Positions 52,803-63,912 of a stretch of 64,000 bases of DNA are shown here, in pieces. Made by a program: the position numbers and the translations under genes. The notes below the pieces were generated by a model. The model was not told where the DNA came from and ran no database searches. It was given only the letters and a program-made list of their open reading frames with translations. Numbering within the stretch: the stretch's first letter is position 1; every line of letters begins with the position of its first letter. Source of the DNA: Antennarius striatus. Taxonomy: Eukaryota; Chordata; Actinopteri; Lophiiformes; Antennariidae. Location of the stretch: the NCBI RefSeq assembly GCF_040054535.1, contig NC_090780.1, positions 17,331,501 through 17,395,500 of the forward strand, in the 5' to 3' direction.

Positions 52803-55800
52803 CTATGGTTACCAAATGAAAATCAGGAATGAGTGTCAATGCTGCTCAGCTGTCGTTGAATACTATGTGTGTGTGCGTGCGTTTGTTTAGAGAAAGGATT
52901 CTCACCTTGAGCTCAGCCCTCAGCAGCATTTTACTATCAGGTAAGGCGCCGTCCAGATAGAACCACTGGTCCAGGACCAGCTTTGGCTCTGTAAGCAGCT
53001 CCTTGACTGACACCACCAGTGATCCCATTGGCTGGTCCCAACCACTGGACAGCTGGGAAACAAGACACAAGAGAGTTTGAAAATCTGGTCCCCTATTACT
53101 GTTCATGAACACAGCATTCCGATCCTGAAAAACGTGAATGCATATAAACATCATGCCTTTATCACGAGCATCTGACGTGTCGGATCGTGGACCAGGAAGT
53201 AGAAAGATTCATCCCATTTGGGACTGGTGCTTCGGTCACACAGCTTCACATAGAACATAAAACAAGATATGAATATTACGATCATACTTGATCTATCCAA
53301 TTGACTTTACAACACTGTGGAACGAAGGCCTCACTTGGGTTCGGTGGGTTGTTTCACCCAGAATGAGTTCAGCCCCTGCTTTGGGTTCCTTTCCGCTCTT
53401 CTTCAACTGTAAAGGGAGAGAGAGGAATTCAAGTTTTACTATATGAGGAATTGTTTTGTTTTTTAGCATGGCCAATGACCTGCAGTGCGACTCACAGGTA
53501 AGGAGTGAGCTCTGTCTATGTAGAGAAAGAGCAAAGCTGCAGCAGGAACTGCTTTGTTTTGGTACACCTGGAGAGACTGAAGCTGCTGTACCTGCAACAG
53601 GGAGCACAGTCTGATAGTTATGTTGATATATGATAAGATGTGTGTATTGAAAGAGATTCAATCTGTATTATCTAGGAGTCTTGAAACAGTCTATGCTCAA
53701 ACGTTGGTGAGGACCGACCTGGTCAAGCGTGACTGAGTGTGACACCGTAGGAACCCACTCCAGTATGAGGTGGACCTTCCCGGACTTCACGCCGTTCAGA
53801 ATGTACCACTACCAGGGGAAAGGTCAGGTAATGCAGAAGAACTCTCAATACAAGGAAACAATAAGAAATCACATGACTTCTGATTACGACTGGCGTACTA
53901 ACCTGGTCTGTGTACTGGGACCTGATGACCTCACCCAGCTGAACACTGAATCTGTAAATATGAATTAAGTAAATACCGCATTACAGTACAGTACAGAGAC
54001 AAAACGTCTTCAAGAACTTTCTTAACGTCAAGTGGATCGACTCAACAGCTTTTGGATAACCATGACCTGGAAGCTGAGAAACTACACAGACAATGTAAGA
54101 AGTAAAATATGTACCTGTTTGTATACCTCAGGAGGCCATGAAATTAAGTCACAGGTTATATTTGCTTTCATCATTTAGCCTTACTGATCACTGCAGGATC
54201 CATTACGTTTTAACTAGAGTACTAATAAGAGTTACTGGTTGAATAATATTGCCAAGTCCATGAGACACATACCTCCCAAGGAAATCATCAGAGTCTAAAT
54301 CCTTATCGAACACTTCAAATTTGATCTCGTGATCGCCGTCGCCACTCAAAACAACCTGTGAGAAAAACAAAATTGTAAAAAAAATTGTAGAGGTAGAGAC
54401 ATCCAGACAGAACACGACACTTCAGCTCGAATGCTTCCCACCTCGTACATCTCATTCCATGTGGGGTTGAGATTCTCTTTGATAACACGACTCTTGAATG
54501 CAACACCTCCTACGTTGATCTTGACATAAGGGTCACTCTTGCCCTTCACCATGCCCCCCATTAAGTTATCCTTGGCTACCAGAGTCTGGGCCCCCAGCAG
54601 ATGAATCCTTAGCACCCCCTACAGGACAAACAGTGCAAATACACATGTAAATATGTACAAAAGACAAAAGAAACAACGCAAAAATGGACAGGAATAAAGA
54701 ACATAACACCCCTGTACATTAGATGAAAGCTTATTATTCAACTCCCACTCTAGTGATCATAGATAACTGAACCCACCTCTTTACCAAAGCCCTGGTTGGG
54801 GCTGGAGTATGGTAGGAGAACTTCCGCAGCGTTGGAGATTTTTGTGACTGTCTCTGGTCCCAGGTTGTCAACAGGAAGCCCAGTCATCGTAGCCTGAGCC
54901 AGGTTATCTAAGCCAGTACTGCACACACAGGAAGCAAAATTTTGTATGTGTATTTCCATTTTTTAGTTATAAAAAAAAAAAAAAGTGCACTTTTTTCACA
55001 ATAAGGAGCTCACTCCTCTGTTTGTGGTCCAAAGTCGTCTCTATCTGCTACGTCTGATGGTGTGAAATGCTCCTCTGGATCCGTCGGTTCCTCGACCAGC
55101 TGAGCGACATCACATGAGGGTCATGAAGGGTGGAAATGGGCACAGAAGATAACGACTGTCTGAAATGTGCAGTTACTCACTGCAGCAGCAGGGAATGTCT
55201 CAGAGCGTAGGGCAGCCGGAGGTTCTGAGGAAGCTCCAGTGCTTTCTTCTGTTGCTTCCGAATGTTTTAGTTGACTGGATACTGTCACCAATCTGAAAAT
55301 GAATACTGTGTTTACTGAACAGCACAAACCCCTGACTGGATTACTAACAGAGGACGTTGCTTTTTAGAAGCCTCAGGTGGCTACAAGTACATTTACAATC
55401 ACACTTTAAAGGTGCACATTAATTGGCTTTGACCCTTCTGCTCTCACCAGCAGATAGCACATTTTGATTCAATGTTTGAATTTTTTGTTAATATTTGAAA
55501 AAGCGTATTTAATGCTCATGTCTTTTTATTTAAATGACAAGCAGCATGATTCCAGTACAGTAAGTTTCAGTACGCAGAGTTGTGACATCTAATAATAAAC
55601 TCACTCATCTGTTGGCAGCTGGGAGCTGCTTTTATCCTCACTGATTGCTCTGAATGTTGGTTCAGTGGAAATGTCTGCCTCTTTATTTGAAGCAGTTCCT
55701 GAAGGCTGCGGCACCTCAGTCATCTTTGAGTTCAGGATCTGTCACAAATACATTTACAGTCAGTTATTCTGTGTATCAATGACAGTAGTAATACAGGTAG

Positions 55801-58800
55801 TCGCCGACTTACGACCGCGATTGGGACCGACAGATCGGTCGTAACTCGACTTGGTCGTAAATCGACTCTTAAGTAAAAATTAAATCCAGCAGCGCTGGTT
55901 CTTGGCTGGGGGTCGTCCGGATCGTCAGCTGGGGCAGCGCGTGGGTTGGTGGGAGCGGGAGACGATCTTTTCATAATCATTGTGAGCTTTGTCTGAATTG
56001 TTCGTTTCTTTTTCTCCTCATAAATTTCACGATATGGACGGAAAGCGTCGTTTGCCATCCGTTCAATCCTTGCAAATGTTTCTATGTTCTATGTCCATTT
56101 CTTCAAAGTGTGCACGGAGTTTATTTAACTGGGAAAAGCCTTCTGACAAGCCTTTGGTGGTGAACATTTTTCCTGTTTCCTCCTCTTCTTTCTCTGCTTC
56201 TCTTCTCTCTTCTTCTTCCACTCTTTCTTCTTCCAGCGCGATCAGTTCTTCATACAGCGCGATCATTCGTGAGTTCTCCAAGGAGAGGTTTTTTGCCAGT
56301 TTCACTATTTTCTCTCGAATCTGATCAAGTTCTTCGTCACTTTCAAATCCAGCAGAAGAGTTCACATAACGCTTGACAGTTTTTCCATACGCCATTCATA
56401 CATTTCTCCCTCACAGCCTCCTAAGCAGCCCAGCCCATCAGTAGTGGGCTGGGCTATTGATCTCACGGTGTGACTGAACAGCGTGTGTGCGCCGTGGGGA
56501 CTGAAGAGAGCGCGGGAGCCTCAGAGCGTGAGTACTGTGGCTGGAGGGAATGCCCGCGTTACCCGGACATTGTGGTCGTAAAGTCGATCGGTCGTAAGTT
56601 GCATAGGTCGTAAGTCGACGACTACCTGTACTGCTATGTGGACTGTGCATTCTCTTACCTTGAGCTCAGCTCTCAGTAGGATCTCACTCTCGGGTAAGGC
56701 TCCATCCAGAGGCATCCAGCGGTCCAGGACCAGCTGTGGTTCGGAGAACAGCTCTCTCACTGGGAATACGAGCGATCCCATTGGCTGGTCCCACGCACTC
56801 GACAGCTACAGAGAAAAGACGAGGTTAATAAAGTCAGTCAGAGGGTGAGATGGTCGTGACACTGGCGGCGAGCTTCAGGCACTGCTCATAAGTGTTATAA
56901 GGCAATGAGTGGCTCACCTTTATGATGAGCATCTCCTCTGTGGGGTTGTGAACCAGGAAGTGAAATGCCTCGTTCCACTCGGGTGATCTGGAGCGATCAC
57001 AAACCTAGATGGAAGAAGGGGTGAGAGGTAAGTATTGATGCTCACTACTCTTTAATGTACAGCATATAACAAAAACTATGGGATTAGCATCTACAGTATT
57101 CCCTCGTCACTTGCAGTTTATGCGTTCCAGGACCACTGGCAAAAGGTGAAAATCTGCGATATAGCGACAATTTATTTACATATTATTTAAAAGTTTATTA
57201 ACTTTCCCCATACTGATACCTTATATCTGTATTCTTTTCCCACACTCTTAAAGACTGTTTAAATCACTTTGGTATTAAAGTTCATCTGTGTAATGTACAA
57301 AACAATACTTGTACTGTAGACAGAAATATCAGTTGTTACACACACCCTTCATAATAGAGTTCATGTTATCTCAAGAAAGTAGTGCATCCCTGGGATGCGC
57401 TTCAAAAAATTTGTGAATCTCAAAATGCATCCCAAAAATAATAACAGAATGTACAGTAGCAGCCTTATGCAAGGAATGAGTTTTAGAAATAAAGATGTTT
57501 TTTTTCACTTTTGCTTTTCACTCAATAGTTTTCTTTGCCTTGAATTCATATATTCTCCTGTTGACACTGCACCAAGCTGACAGCTTTCTACACGCACAAA
57601 TTTTTTGCGTCTTGGGTGCTGATCTGTGCCTCACCCATGGAAACAATCGCGTCCATTGCGATACAAATGCTCAGATTTTTGCTGGTTTTCGCTTGGCTTC
57701 TTCTGCACTTTTATACTATCAACAATATCTCTTTTTCGTCATTAACTTTTGATTGTTTTTAATTCAAGAAAGCACTCATTGTCACTTGGTTTTTCTCAAA
57801 CTTTTGATTCTTTGTCGGGGGCACGGCGATAATAAAAGAGTAACTTGTCTGAGACGACGAGTAGATGTCGTGTTGCTGTTTGCTTGATTTTAATAAGCCT
57901 GATTCCAGCAGGTGAGTCTCGTGACGAGAAACTTGCGCGAGATCAAAACATAATGATTTCTAGGTTTGAAATTTAAGTGGAAAAATGGATAAACTGAATA
58001 TTTTTCAATGGATTTGCATTTTTTCCTCAATATTATACTGCGGATAAAGGCAGCATCAATTTTTACTTCAATATATTCATAAATTCAAGTTTAAGTATTT
58101 TAAGCTTGCGTCCCAGGGACGCACGTTGTCTGCTGATCGTGCATCCCTGTCAAAAAATGTGCGTCAAAGACAAAAGGATGCACACTAACAGGAACACTGT
58201 ATATGTCTTAACATATTGCAAAGTGGAAAAAATCATTAAGTTCCTCTTGTAACAGTTTTATTAACAACAATTATAAAAATAAACATTTAAATATCTTTAA
58301 CTTTCTCTCATACGGTATGTACAAACAGTAAGGAGTTCTACTCAACATTGGTTTTGTTGCAATCTTGCTTCAATGAAGACTATGACGATGCATTAGCTGT
58401 GCAGTAAAGATGACGATGAAGGTGATGGTGATGTTTCGTCAGGTGGAGCTCATTCTAGTGGCTTCGTGCGGGTGAAGAACATAGTGATGGGGAGTTGATG
58501 ACGCTCTTTTTTCTTCTGTGTCAACATTGTCTTGTAGGGAGTCATGGCACTGTCGATGAGGCTGGTGAAGTGCACAGCTCGCGTCATGTCGTCGTCCATC
58601 TCTTGTACCAGTTGTTGCAGTTCCTTAGCGACATTGCACAAGTGTTGCAGACCTTCCAGACTTAAGCCTCGCTCTTCTATTTCTTCTTCTTCTTCTTCTT
58701 GTGGGTTTTCATCGGCCTCTTCTTCACTCGCCGACTTGCTCATTTCAGCGAGGTCCTCATCGGTCAATGGCTCAATGAAACCGTTGACGTCTTCAAAAGT

Positions 58801-61800
58801 CGTGTCATCAAAAGCGTCCTTCTCCTTCTGAACAAGTCGAGCCAATTCCACAACCTTATCCACCACAGACTGATGCACTTCATCAGGAGTGAAGCCAGCA
58901 TCATCGTGTACAATTTGAGGCCACAACTTTTTCCATGAGGAATTAATTGTTAGGGAACTCAAGTCCGCCAACGCTTGCTGGATATGCCTCAAGCACGAAG
59001 CTATGGTGAAAGTCCGCCAGTATGCCTTCGGTGTGAAGTTCTCTTGGTCTTCCTCGGCAGCTTCCGTCAGGCCTTGCATGGTGGTCCGGGTGTAGAGCGC
59101 CTTAAAAACTCGGAGGACACCTTGATCCATTGGCTGGATCAATGCCGTTGTGTTGGGGGGCAAGAACTCGATCTGCACGCCGTCATAGTACAGATCAGTT
59201 GCGTGGCCTCCAGCACAACCAATCAGGAGCAGCACCTTAAAGGGGATGCCCTTACCAGCCAAATACAACCTCACTTGAGGGATGAAGCAGTTGATGAACC
59301 AATCGTGTGTGAGGCCCTTCGTGATCCACGCATTGGCGTTGTACATCCAGTAGACGGGCAGCAAAGCTTTGGTCTTGCTTTTCAAGTCACGTGGATTCCT
59401 TGTCTTGTAAACCAGCCCGGGTTTGAGCATAAACCCCGCAGCATTCCCACACATGATGAGAGTCAGGCGGTCTCTGCAGGGCATGAACCCCAGCTCCTTG
59501 ACGTCATCCTTGAAGAGGACCGTCCTCTTCCAGAACAAAGCCGTCTCGTCCATATTAAAGACCTGTTCGGGGACATAGCCACCCTCCTCGATCATCCGGG
59601 GGAACTCTTTCTCCACGTAGCGTTGGGCTGCCAGGGTATCAGATACACCGAACGGGGCAGCACTCTGACGTTTATATCGCTTTTGGAATTTCTCAAACCA
59701 ACCCTTGCTGGCTAAGAATCCACTTTCTCTCTTGGTAGAATCAGTCGATGTCCCTGGTTGGTGATCCTCTTCTTCATCACCATCAGCCACAAGGGTATCA
59801 TAGATGGCCTTTGCTTTGGTTCGGATCACGTTGGAATCCAAAGTGACGTTTTTGTCCCTGCATTCTGCTATCCATGCTGACAGAAGAGTTTCCATTCTTA
59901 CGATGGTCTCATTGCGTACAGTCACGACTCTTTTCGCTTCCGTGTTGAAAGATATCGACGCCGTCTGTCGTATTTTCTTCTCGTCTTTCTTGATGGAGCG
60001 AACGGTCGACTCGTTGATGCCGTAATGGCGGCCCACCGCGGCAAAACTTCTCCCTGCTTTGAGCAAATCCAAAAGTTCCACCTTTTCTGCGATCGTCATG
60101 ACCTTCCTTTGCCGCTTCGGCTGAACGCAGGAGGCCTTAGAAGATGCAGCGCGTTTGGGGGCCATTAAAAGGCTTTCACGAAGAGAAAAATTTCCAGTTC
60201 TCGATGCAAAAGTAAACTTGCAGGAGGAACCGTGAGTCTGAGAACGCAGTGCGGACGCGGATGCTGTCAGCCATGCGCGTCCGGTGTCACGTGACCACAG
60301 CTCATCATGGGAGTTGTAGTCCACTGTCGCCCCCTCCTTTGTCCTCGGTGAGATGAAATTCACTCTCCCCGCGCTGTGTCGCCTCTCGCAGGTTTGGCTA
60401 ATTTGCATTTATTTATAATTTGAAAAATCAGCGATGTCGTGAGCCGCGACTCTTGAAGCGTGAATAAGCGTGTTAAAACATGTATTTTAGAGTAATGCAT
60501 ACAGGAGGGGGGGGGGGCGCCAAAGATGCACTTTTTCAAATTTTAAGCCTCACTTTTTTGTCATTTTAACATATATCTGAGAATTTGTGAAGACAATTCC
60601 AAAACTAAATATTTAACAGGAGATCAAACTATGCATTGTAAAGAAAATATTTGGCTGCATCTGCATGACTCTATACTACACTTCAATAATTTGTGTCATA
60701 CCTTGGTTTTGTAGGTTGTGTCACCAAAAACAAGTTCCGCTCCAGCCTTGGGTTCCTTTCCACTTTTCTTAAACTAGATACAGACAAACAATATTTATAA
60801 TTTACTGAATTACTGAATGTGTTTTATGCTTTGACAACAACTTCCTTTATCTTTTAATAGAAGAGCCTTTCTGACTAATTTCTTGCTCTTCCTCCTGATC
60901 TGCAGCCACTGCAATAATCTTTCAATGTGCTTACAGGCAGTGAGTGTGCTCTATCCACGTAAATGAAGAGCAAAGCTGCAGAGGGAACAGTCTTGTTCTG
61001 GTAAGACTGGAGAGACTGCAGCTGCATCACCTGCAGCCAACAGAGGAAAAATCAATCCATCAATCAGCAATGATGAGCCATGGACCCCACATGGTGTATC
61101 TGGAACAGTTACATGATAAAGACGAGAAACACATGCATTAATCACTGATTAAAACAAATGGCAGTGATTGTACTCACTTGGTCCAATGTGGCATTATGGG
61201 ACACTCCCTGTATCCACTCCAGTATCAACCGCACACGTCCGGACTTCACATCACTCAGGGTGTACCACTATTACACAGGTTCATATTTACTGATTTAAGT
61301 TTACGTTCAAACTGTAGCAACAACTGAGTTACAACAAAAAGTGAAAGACAAACCTGGTCTGTGTACTGGGAGTGGATGATATCGCCCATGCTGATTTGGA
61401 ATCTGCTCGCAATGAAAATATTTGACACAATAAATCACAATAAGCTTGTGACTAGTGGAATCTGACCATGAAATGCTCTAAAATATCAATTCAGAAATAG
61501 TGACTTCTTACAGAATATCCCCAAAAAATATTGTCATGTTTCCTTGTAATGTTTATTACCAATTTTTATTTGTAATGTTTATACTAGGGTGTTATTATTA
61601 TTATTATTATTATTATTATCATTATTATTATCTAATTATACTACCAGTAATAGTAATACTAGTAGTAGTAGGATTAGTATTATTATTATTCATGTCTTAA
61701 TTTTTCTTCAGTGTATATTCTCCCTGTTTGTTTGTCTGAATGCTGCTGCAACGTTTGAATTTCTATCTGTCCGTCCGTCCGTCAGTTGGTCTGTCTGTCT

Positions 61801-63912
61801 ATCTATCAAAACTTTACCTCCCAAGGAAGTCGTCTTTGTCCATGTCCTTGTCATACAGTTCTACTTGAACTTTCTCCGGTCCTGAGTCAGATCTCAGGAC
61901 CACCTGAAGGTAAAGAGAACAGTTGATAAAAAGAATCATCTTTAAGTCATCATATGCAGCCCTTCATACTCACCTCATACACTTCATTCCAGACTGGGTT
62001 GAGATCCTCCTTCATCACACGACTCTTAAATGCAAACTCTCCAACATTGATCGTGGCGTAAGGGTCGCTCTTCCCCTTCACCAGGCCACCCATCTTGTTA
62101 TCTTTGGCCACCAAATTCTGGGCCTCCAACAAGATGATTCTCAGCAGCCCCTAAAGGAAGGGATTGATTAATCCAACACTGATAAGTCATTTAGTAAATG
62201 GATCTTCTGTTACATGCATCCTCTGCTGTTGTCAAAGTTACCTCACTGGCAAAGCTGGGGTCTGGGGAAGAACGGAGAGGCCGTGCTACAGCAGGGATTG
62301 TTGATTCTTTCACGTTGTCTTCATTCGTATTAGATGCTGGTTCGTCCACATCGATATCTTTAGGTAAAGTCACTGTTGAGACGATATTCTCTACGGGAGG
62401 AGCAGCCACTGAACTTGACCTAAAAACACCAAGAGAAGTATTAAAGATAGAGAACAGGTGAATAAAAATGAACCCAGGCCTTTTACTTGATCATCTTACT
62501 TCAGAACCGTGTCTGTCTCCTGCTTCTGCTGAGCAGGGGTGGGGTCTGTGATTCTGACCTTACCAGTCGCACCTGGAAATTTGTTAGGAATGAGCATCTG
62601 CAGAGACGTACAAATGAAAACACAGTTTAAGGACTTGTAGTCAAAGGACAAATAGTGGAAATGATGGAAAAACAGACGGAAAGATCACCTTAAGCTCAGC
62701 TCTTAGAAGAACCTGACTCTCAGGCGAGGCTCCGTCCAGGTTGAACCACTGGTCCAGGACCAGCTCCGGTTCAGAGAGCAGCTCACTGATGGGAACCACC
62801 AGGGAACCCATAGGCAAAGTCCAGCTGTGGGAAAGCTAGAATAACCCCACAAACCAGCTGTTAGTATCAATCATTTGCATCTGCATGACTGACATCGCTA
62901 TGCAGTGAAGCCAGCAGACCTTTACAACAAGAATATCTTTTCTGGGATCTCGAACTGGGAAGCAGAACGCCTCGTTCCACTGAGGGGACGTAGTCCGATC
63001 GCACACCTTCAGAGATGAAGAGTCAGTCATTACTAACAGATTCCGTTCCATTCTCACCATCAAATACGCCATCAGTTCTAAAACGAATGAGGTTTGAAGT
63101 CTTACTGTAGTCTTTCTGGTCACTTCTCTGAGCGTAATCTCTGCTCCCACTTTTGGATCCTTCCCACTCTTCTTAACCTGGACAAGACAAATGAAGTAAT
63201 TAGATGAAAATATGCAACATGATATTGACTGCTTCTACTAAATTTATCACCGGTAATCCATCAGCTTGCTCGATAAAGACGAACAACAGGCCTGCTGAGG
63301 GAACCGTCTTGTTTTGGAAGGACTGTCGCGAATAGAACTGAAGAACCTGGAGAAATGGGAAGGAACCAGTTAGTGTGGATTAAACTTCAGAAGAAAGATC
63401 CATTACTATGTGATGCGTTCCGGAATACTTACTTGGTCCACTCTATCTGACTCAGAGGATTTAGGAACCCATTCCAGAACCATGTGAATCCTACCAGACT
63501 TCACGTCACTGAGAGAGTACCACTGAAAGAAGATGAGGCCGTAAGGTGGAAAGCACCAAAACCCAGCTCTCTGATCAGAAGTGACTCTGTGATGGTACTA
63601 AACCATGAGATCTTCATGCGTTGACATCTTTATTACAGTTTATCACATAAGAGATCATTATAACAAACATGAGACGTAACTAGAAAATGCTCCCCACCTG
63701 ATCGGTGTACTGAGAGTCAATGATGTGCTTCAGATTGATCTTCAGCCTTCATGTGAAATTAGAATAAGTCTTCATTTTATTTTAAAATGTTTTATACAGA
63801 TAAATGAAGATTTAGCGCAACTTTACCTGCCCATGAAATCATCCTTCATGTCCATGTCTTTATCAAACACCTCCACACGGAGTTCCTGGCCGGGCAGCTC
63901 GGTGAGAATCAC
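51618..63912 (-). CDS. esyt1: Extended synaptotagmin-1-like protein, 5'-partial, whole span
   Basis: E-Syts are ER membrane proteins that tether ER to plasma membrane. They carry lipid in an SMP domain and bind calcium and PI(4,5)P2 through C2 domains. What is seen: 33 minus-strand exons encoding 1139 residues in continuous frame, all C2 domains and linkers; the membrane anchor, SMP domain and start of C2A are beyond the window. The exons form three tandem C2-pair modules, the first incomplete, and one final C2, so at least seven C2 domains. Human ESYT1 has five in 1104 residues in total, so this protein must be several hundred residues longer. SDPY and D-x-D motifs mark calcium-binding C2s. 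Details are in module entries. ESYT2 and ESYT3 have only three C2s, which is why ESYT1 is preferred. Confidence 0.88.
52906..54618 (-). CDS. esyt1: esyt1-like exons: third C2 pair
   Basis: Exons: 54618-54442, 54355-54273, 53951-53903, 53808-53719, 53591-53496, 53406-53335, 53243-53157 and 53052-52906. Same plan as the second module: LVAKDNLMGG with KGKSDPYVKI, FDKDLDSDDFLG, SQYTDQ, WYILNGVKSG, LLFLYIDRA, KKSGKEPK, CDRSTSPKWDESF and LVLDQWFYLDG. The intron after 53157 starts with GC rather than GT (AAG then GCATGA). The sister modules use GT at the same position, so the exon end is well supported. Confidence 0.86.
54777..62150 (-). CDS. esyt1: esyt1-like exons: second C2 pair and long linker
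   Basis: Exons: 62150-61974, 61903-61818, 61402-61354, 61267-61178, 61030-60935, 60773-60702, 57004-56918 and 56805-56659, then linker exons 55738-55605, 55292-55181, 55099-55014 and 54918-54777. The first exon holds LVAKDNKMGG, KGKSDPYATI and the LNPVWNE loop, a calcium-type C2. The linker of about 158 residues is rich in Glu, Ser and Thr and looks disordered. Two introns are swollen by transposons: 57005-60701 by a Tigger copy and 55739-56658 by a deleted Tigger relative. Both leave the splice sites intact. Confidence 0.85.
55794..56628 (-). mobile_element. Internally deleted Tigger/pogo-type DNA transposon
   Basis: 835 bp with terminal inverted repeats. The left end starts CAGGTAGTCGCCGACTTACG and the right end, reversed, starts CAGGTAGTCGTCGACTTACG. 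It is flanked by TA on both sides (55792-55793 and 56629-56630), the Tc1/mariner/pogo target. It sits in an intron of the esyt1-like gene. Inside, on the minus strand, is a broken coding remnant (see the pseudogene entry). No DDE catalytic core is present, so it could move only with a transposase supplied elsewhere. Confidence 0.82.
55870..56395 (-). pseudogene. Remnant of a Tigger transposase C-terminus, frameshifted
   Basis: Two minus-strand frames join at a frameshift near 56065-56075. The first (from 56395) is Glu-rich and coiled-coil-like and includes TKGLSEGFSQLNKL. The second continues with ARIERMANDAFRPY and KKKRTIQTKLTMI. The order and spacing (GL-x-G-x3-L, then a Pro-Tyr, then a KKK cluster and a hydrophobic end) match the C-terminal tail of the intact Tigger ORF at 58450-60165. 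Homology is inferred by eye and is weak at sequence level. Confidence 0.5.
57319..58195. mobile_element. Possible insertion nested within the Tigger copy
   Basis: The 3' noncoding part of the Tigger copy is unusually long. Sequence continuity would be restored by removing about 877 bp lying between two copies of ACTGTA (57313-57318 and 58196-58201). Its two ends each carry a small palindrome, GCATCCCTGGGATGC near 57383 and GCGTCCCAGGGACGC near 58109. No ORF or clear terminal inverted repeat was recognised, and 6 bp is short for a duplication, so borders and class are tentative. Confidence 0.35.
58450..60165 (-). CDS. Tigger/pogo-type transposase, open frame, one catalytic Asp lost
   Basis: 571 residues from the MAPKRAASSK start at 60165, chosen because it matches the usual Tigger N-terminus; the frame is open for 81 more codons upstream to 60408. 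Domains: a psq-type helix-turn-helix at about 20-65, a CENP-B-like second DNA-binding domain to about 190, a DDE_1 catalytic domain, then an acidic tail ending in KKKERHQLP. The first catalytic Asp is present in FNMDETALFW and the third in QPMDQG. The second, normally in a DNA-x-GH motif, is replaced: the sequence reads IGCAGGH (GC codons at 59215-59220). Cut-and-paste activity should be abolished, while DNA binding may persist. Confidence 0.85.
   Translation of the reverse strand: MAPKRAASSKASCVQPKRQRKVMTIAEKVELLDLLKAGRSFAAVGRHYGINESTVRSIKKDEKKIRQTASISFNTEAKRVVTVRNETIVRMETLLSAWIAECRDKNVTLDSNVIRTKAKAIYDTLVADGDEEEDHQPGTSTDSTKRESGFLASKGWFEKFQKRYKRQSAAPFGVSDTLAAQRYVEKEFPRMIEEGGYVPEQVFNMDETALFWKRTVLFKDDVKELGFMPCRDRLTLIMCGNAAGFMLKPGLVYKTRNPRDLKSKTKALLPVYWMYNANAWITKGLTHDWFINCFIPQVRLYLAGKGIPFKVLLLIGCAGGHATDLYYDGVQIEFLPPNTTALIQPMDQGVLRVFKALYTRTTMQGLTEAAEEDQENFTPKAYWRTFTIASCLRHIQQALADLSSLTINSSWKKLWPQIVHDDAGFTPDEVHQSVVDKVVELARLVQKEKDAFDDTTFEDVNGFIEPLTDEDLAEMSKSASEEEADENPQEEEEEEIEERGLSLEGLQHLCNVAKELQQLVQEMDDDMTRAVHFTSLIDSAMTPYKTMLTQKKKERHQLPITMFFTRTKPLE
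61588..61633 (+). repeat. (ATT)n trinucleotide microsatellite
   Basis: About 14 ATT units with small interruptions, in the intron of the esyt1-like gene between 61402 and 61818. Confidence 0.85.
62242..63912 (-). CDS. esyt1: esyt1-like exons: first visible C2 pair (incomplete) and linker
   Basis: Exons in transcript order: 63912-63827, 63746-63698, 63522-63433, 63346-63251, 63177-63106, 63006-62920 and 62835-62689, then linker exons 62597-62500 and 62419-62242. The first three finish one C2 (FDKDMDMKDDFMG, then SQYTDQ and WYSLSDVKSG). The next four make the second C2 (LLFVFIEQA, KKSGKDPK, VCDRTTSPQWNEAF, LVLDQWFNLDG). Exon lengths of 86, 49, 90, 96, 72, 87 and 147 recur almost exactly in the next modules. 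The 177-nt exon carrying the SDPY half of the first C2 must lie beyond 64000. Confidence 0.85.

Larger units (their letters stand above)
57094..60480 (-). mobile_element. Tigger-type DNA transposon copy in an esyt1-like intron (right end eroded)
   Basis: The left terminus CAGTATTCCCTCGTCACTTG starts at 57094 after TA at 57092-57093 and matches the Tigger terminal-repeat style. The subterminal motifs (TCCAGGACCAC, AAATCTGCGATATAGCGA) have a counterpart near 60440-60475 (AAAATCAGCGATGTCGTGAGCCGCGACTC). The expected outer CTCGAGGG-type end and its TA are not found there, so the right end is eroded or replaced and its coordinate is approximate. An extra segment, about 57319-58195, appears nested inside. 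The transposase ORF is on the same strand as esyt1. Confidence 0.72.

Noticed and set aside
58975..59715. 246-codon plus-strand open frame
   Set aside because: Antisense to the Tigger transposase; no domain resemblance.
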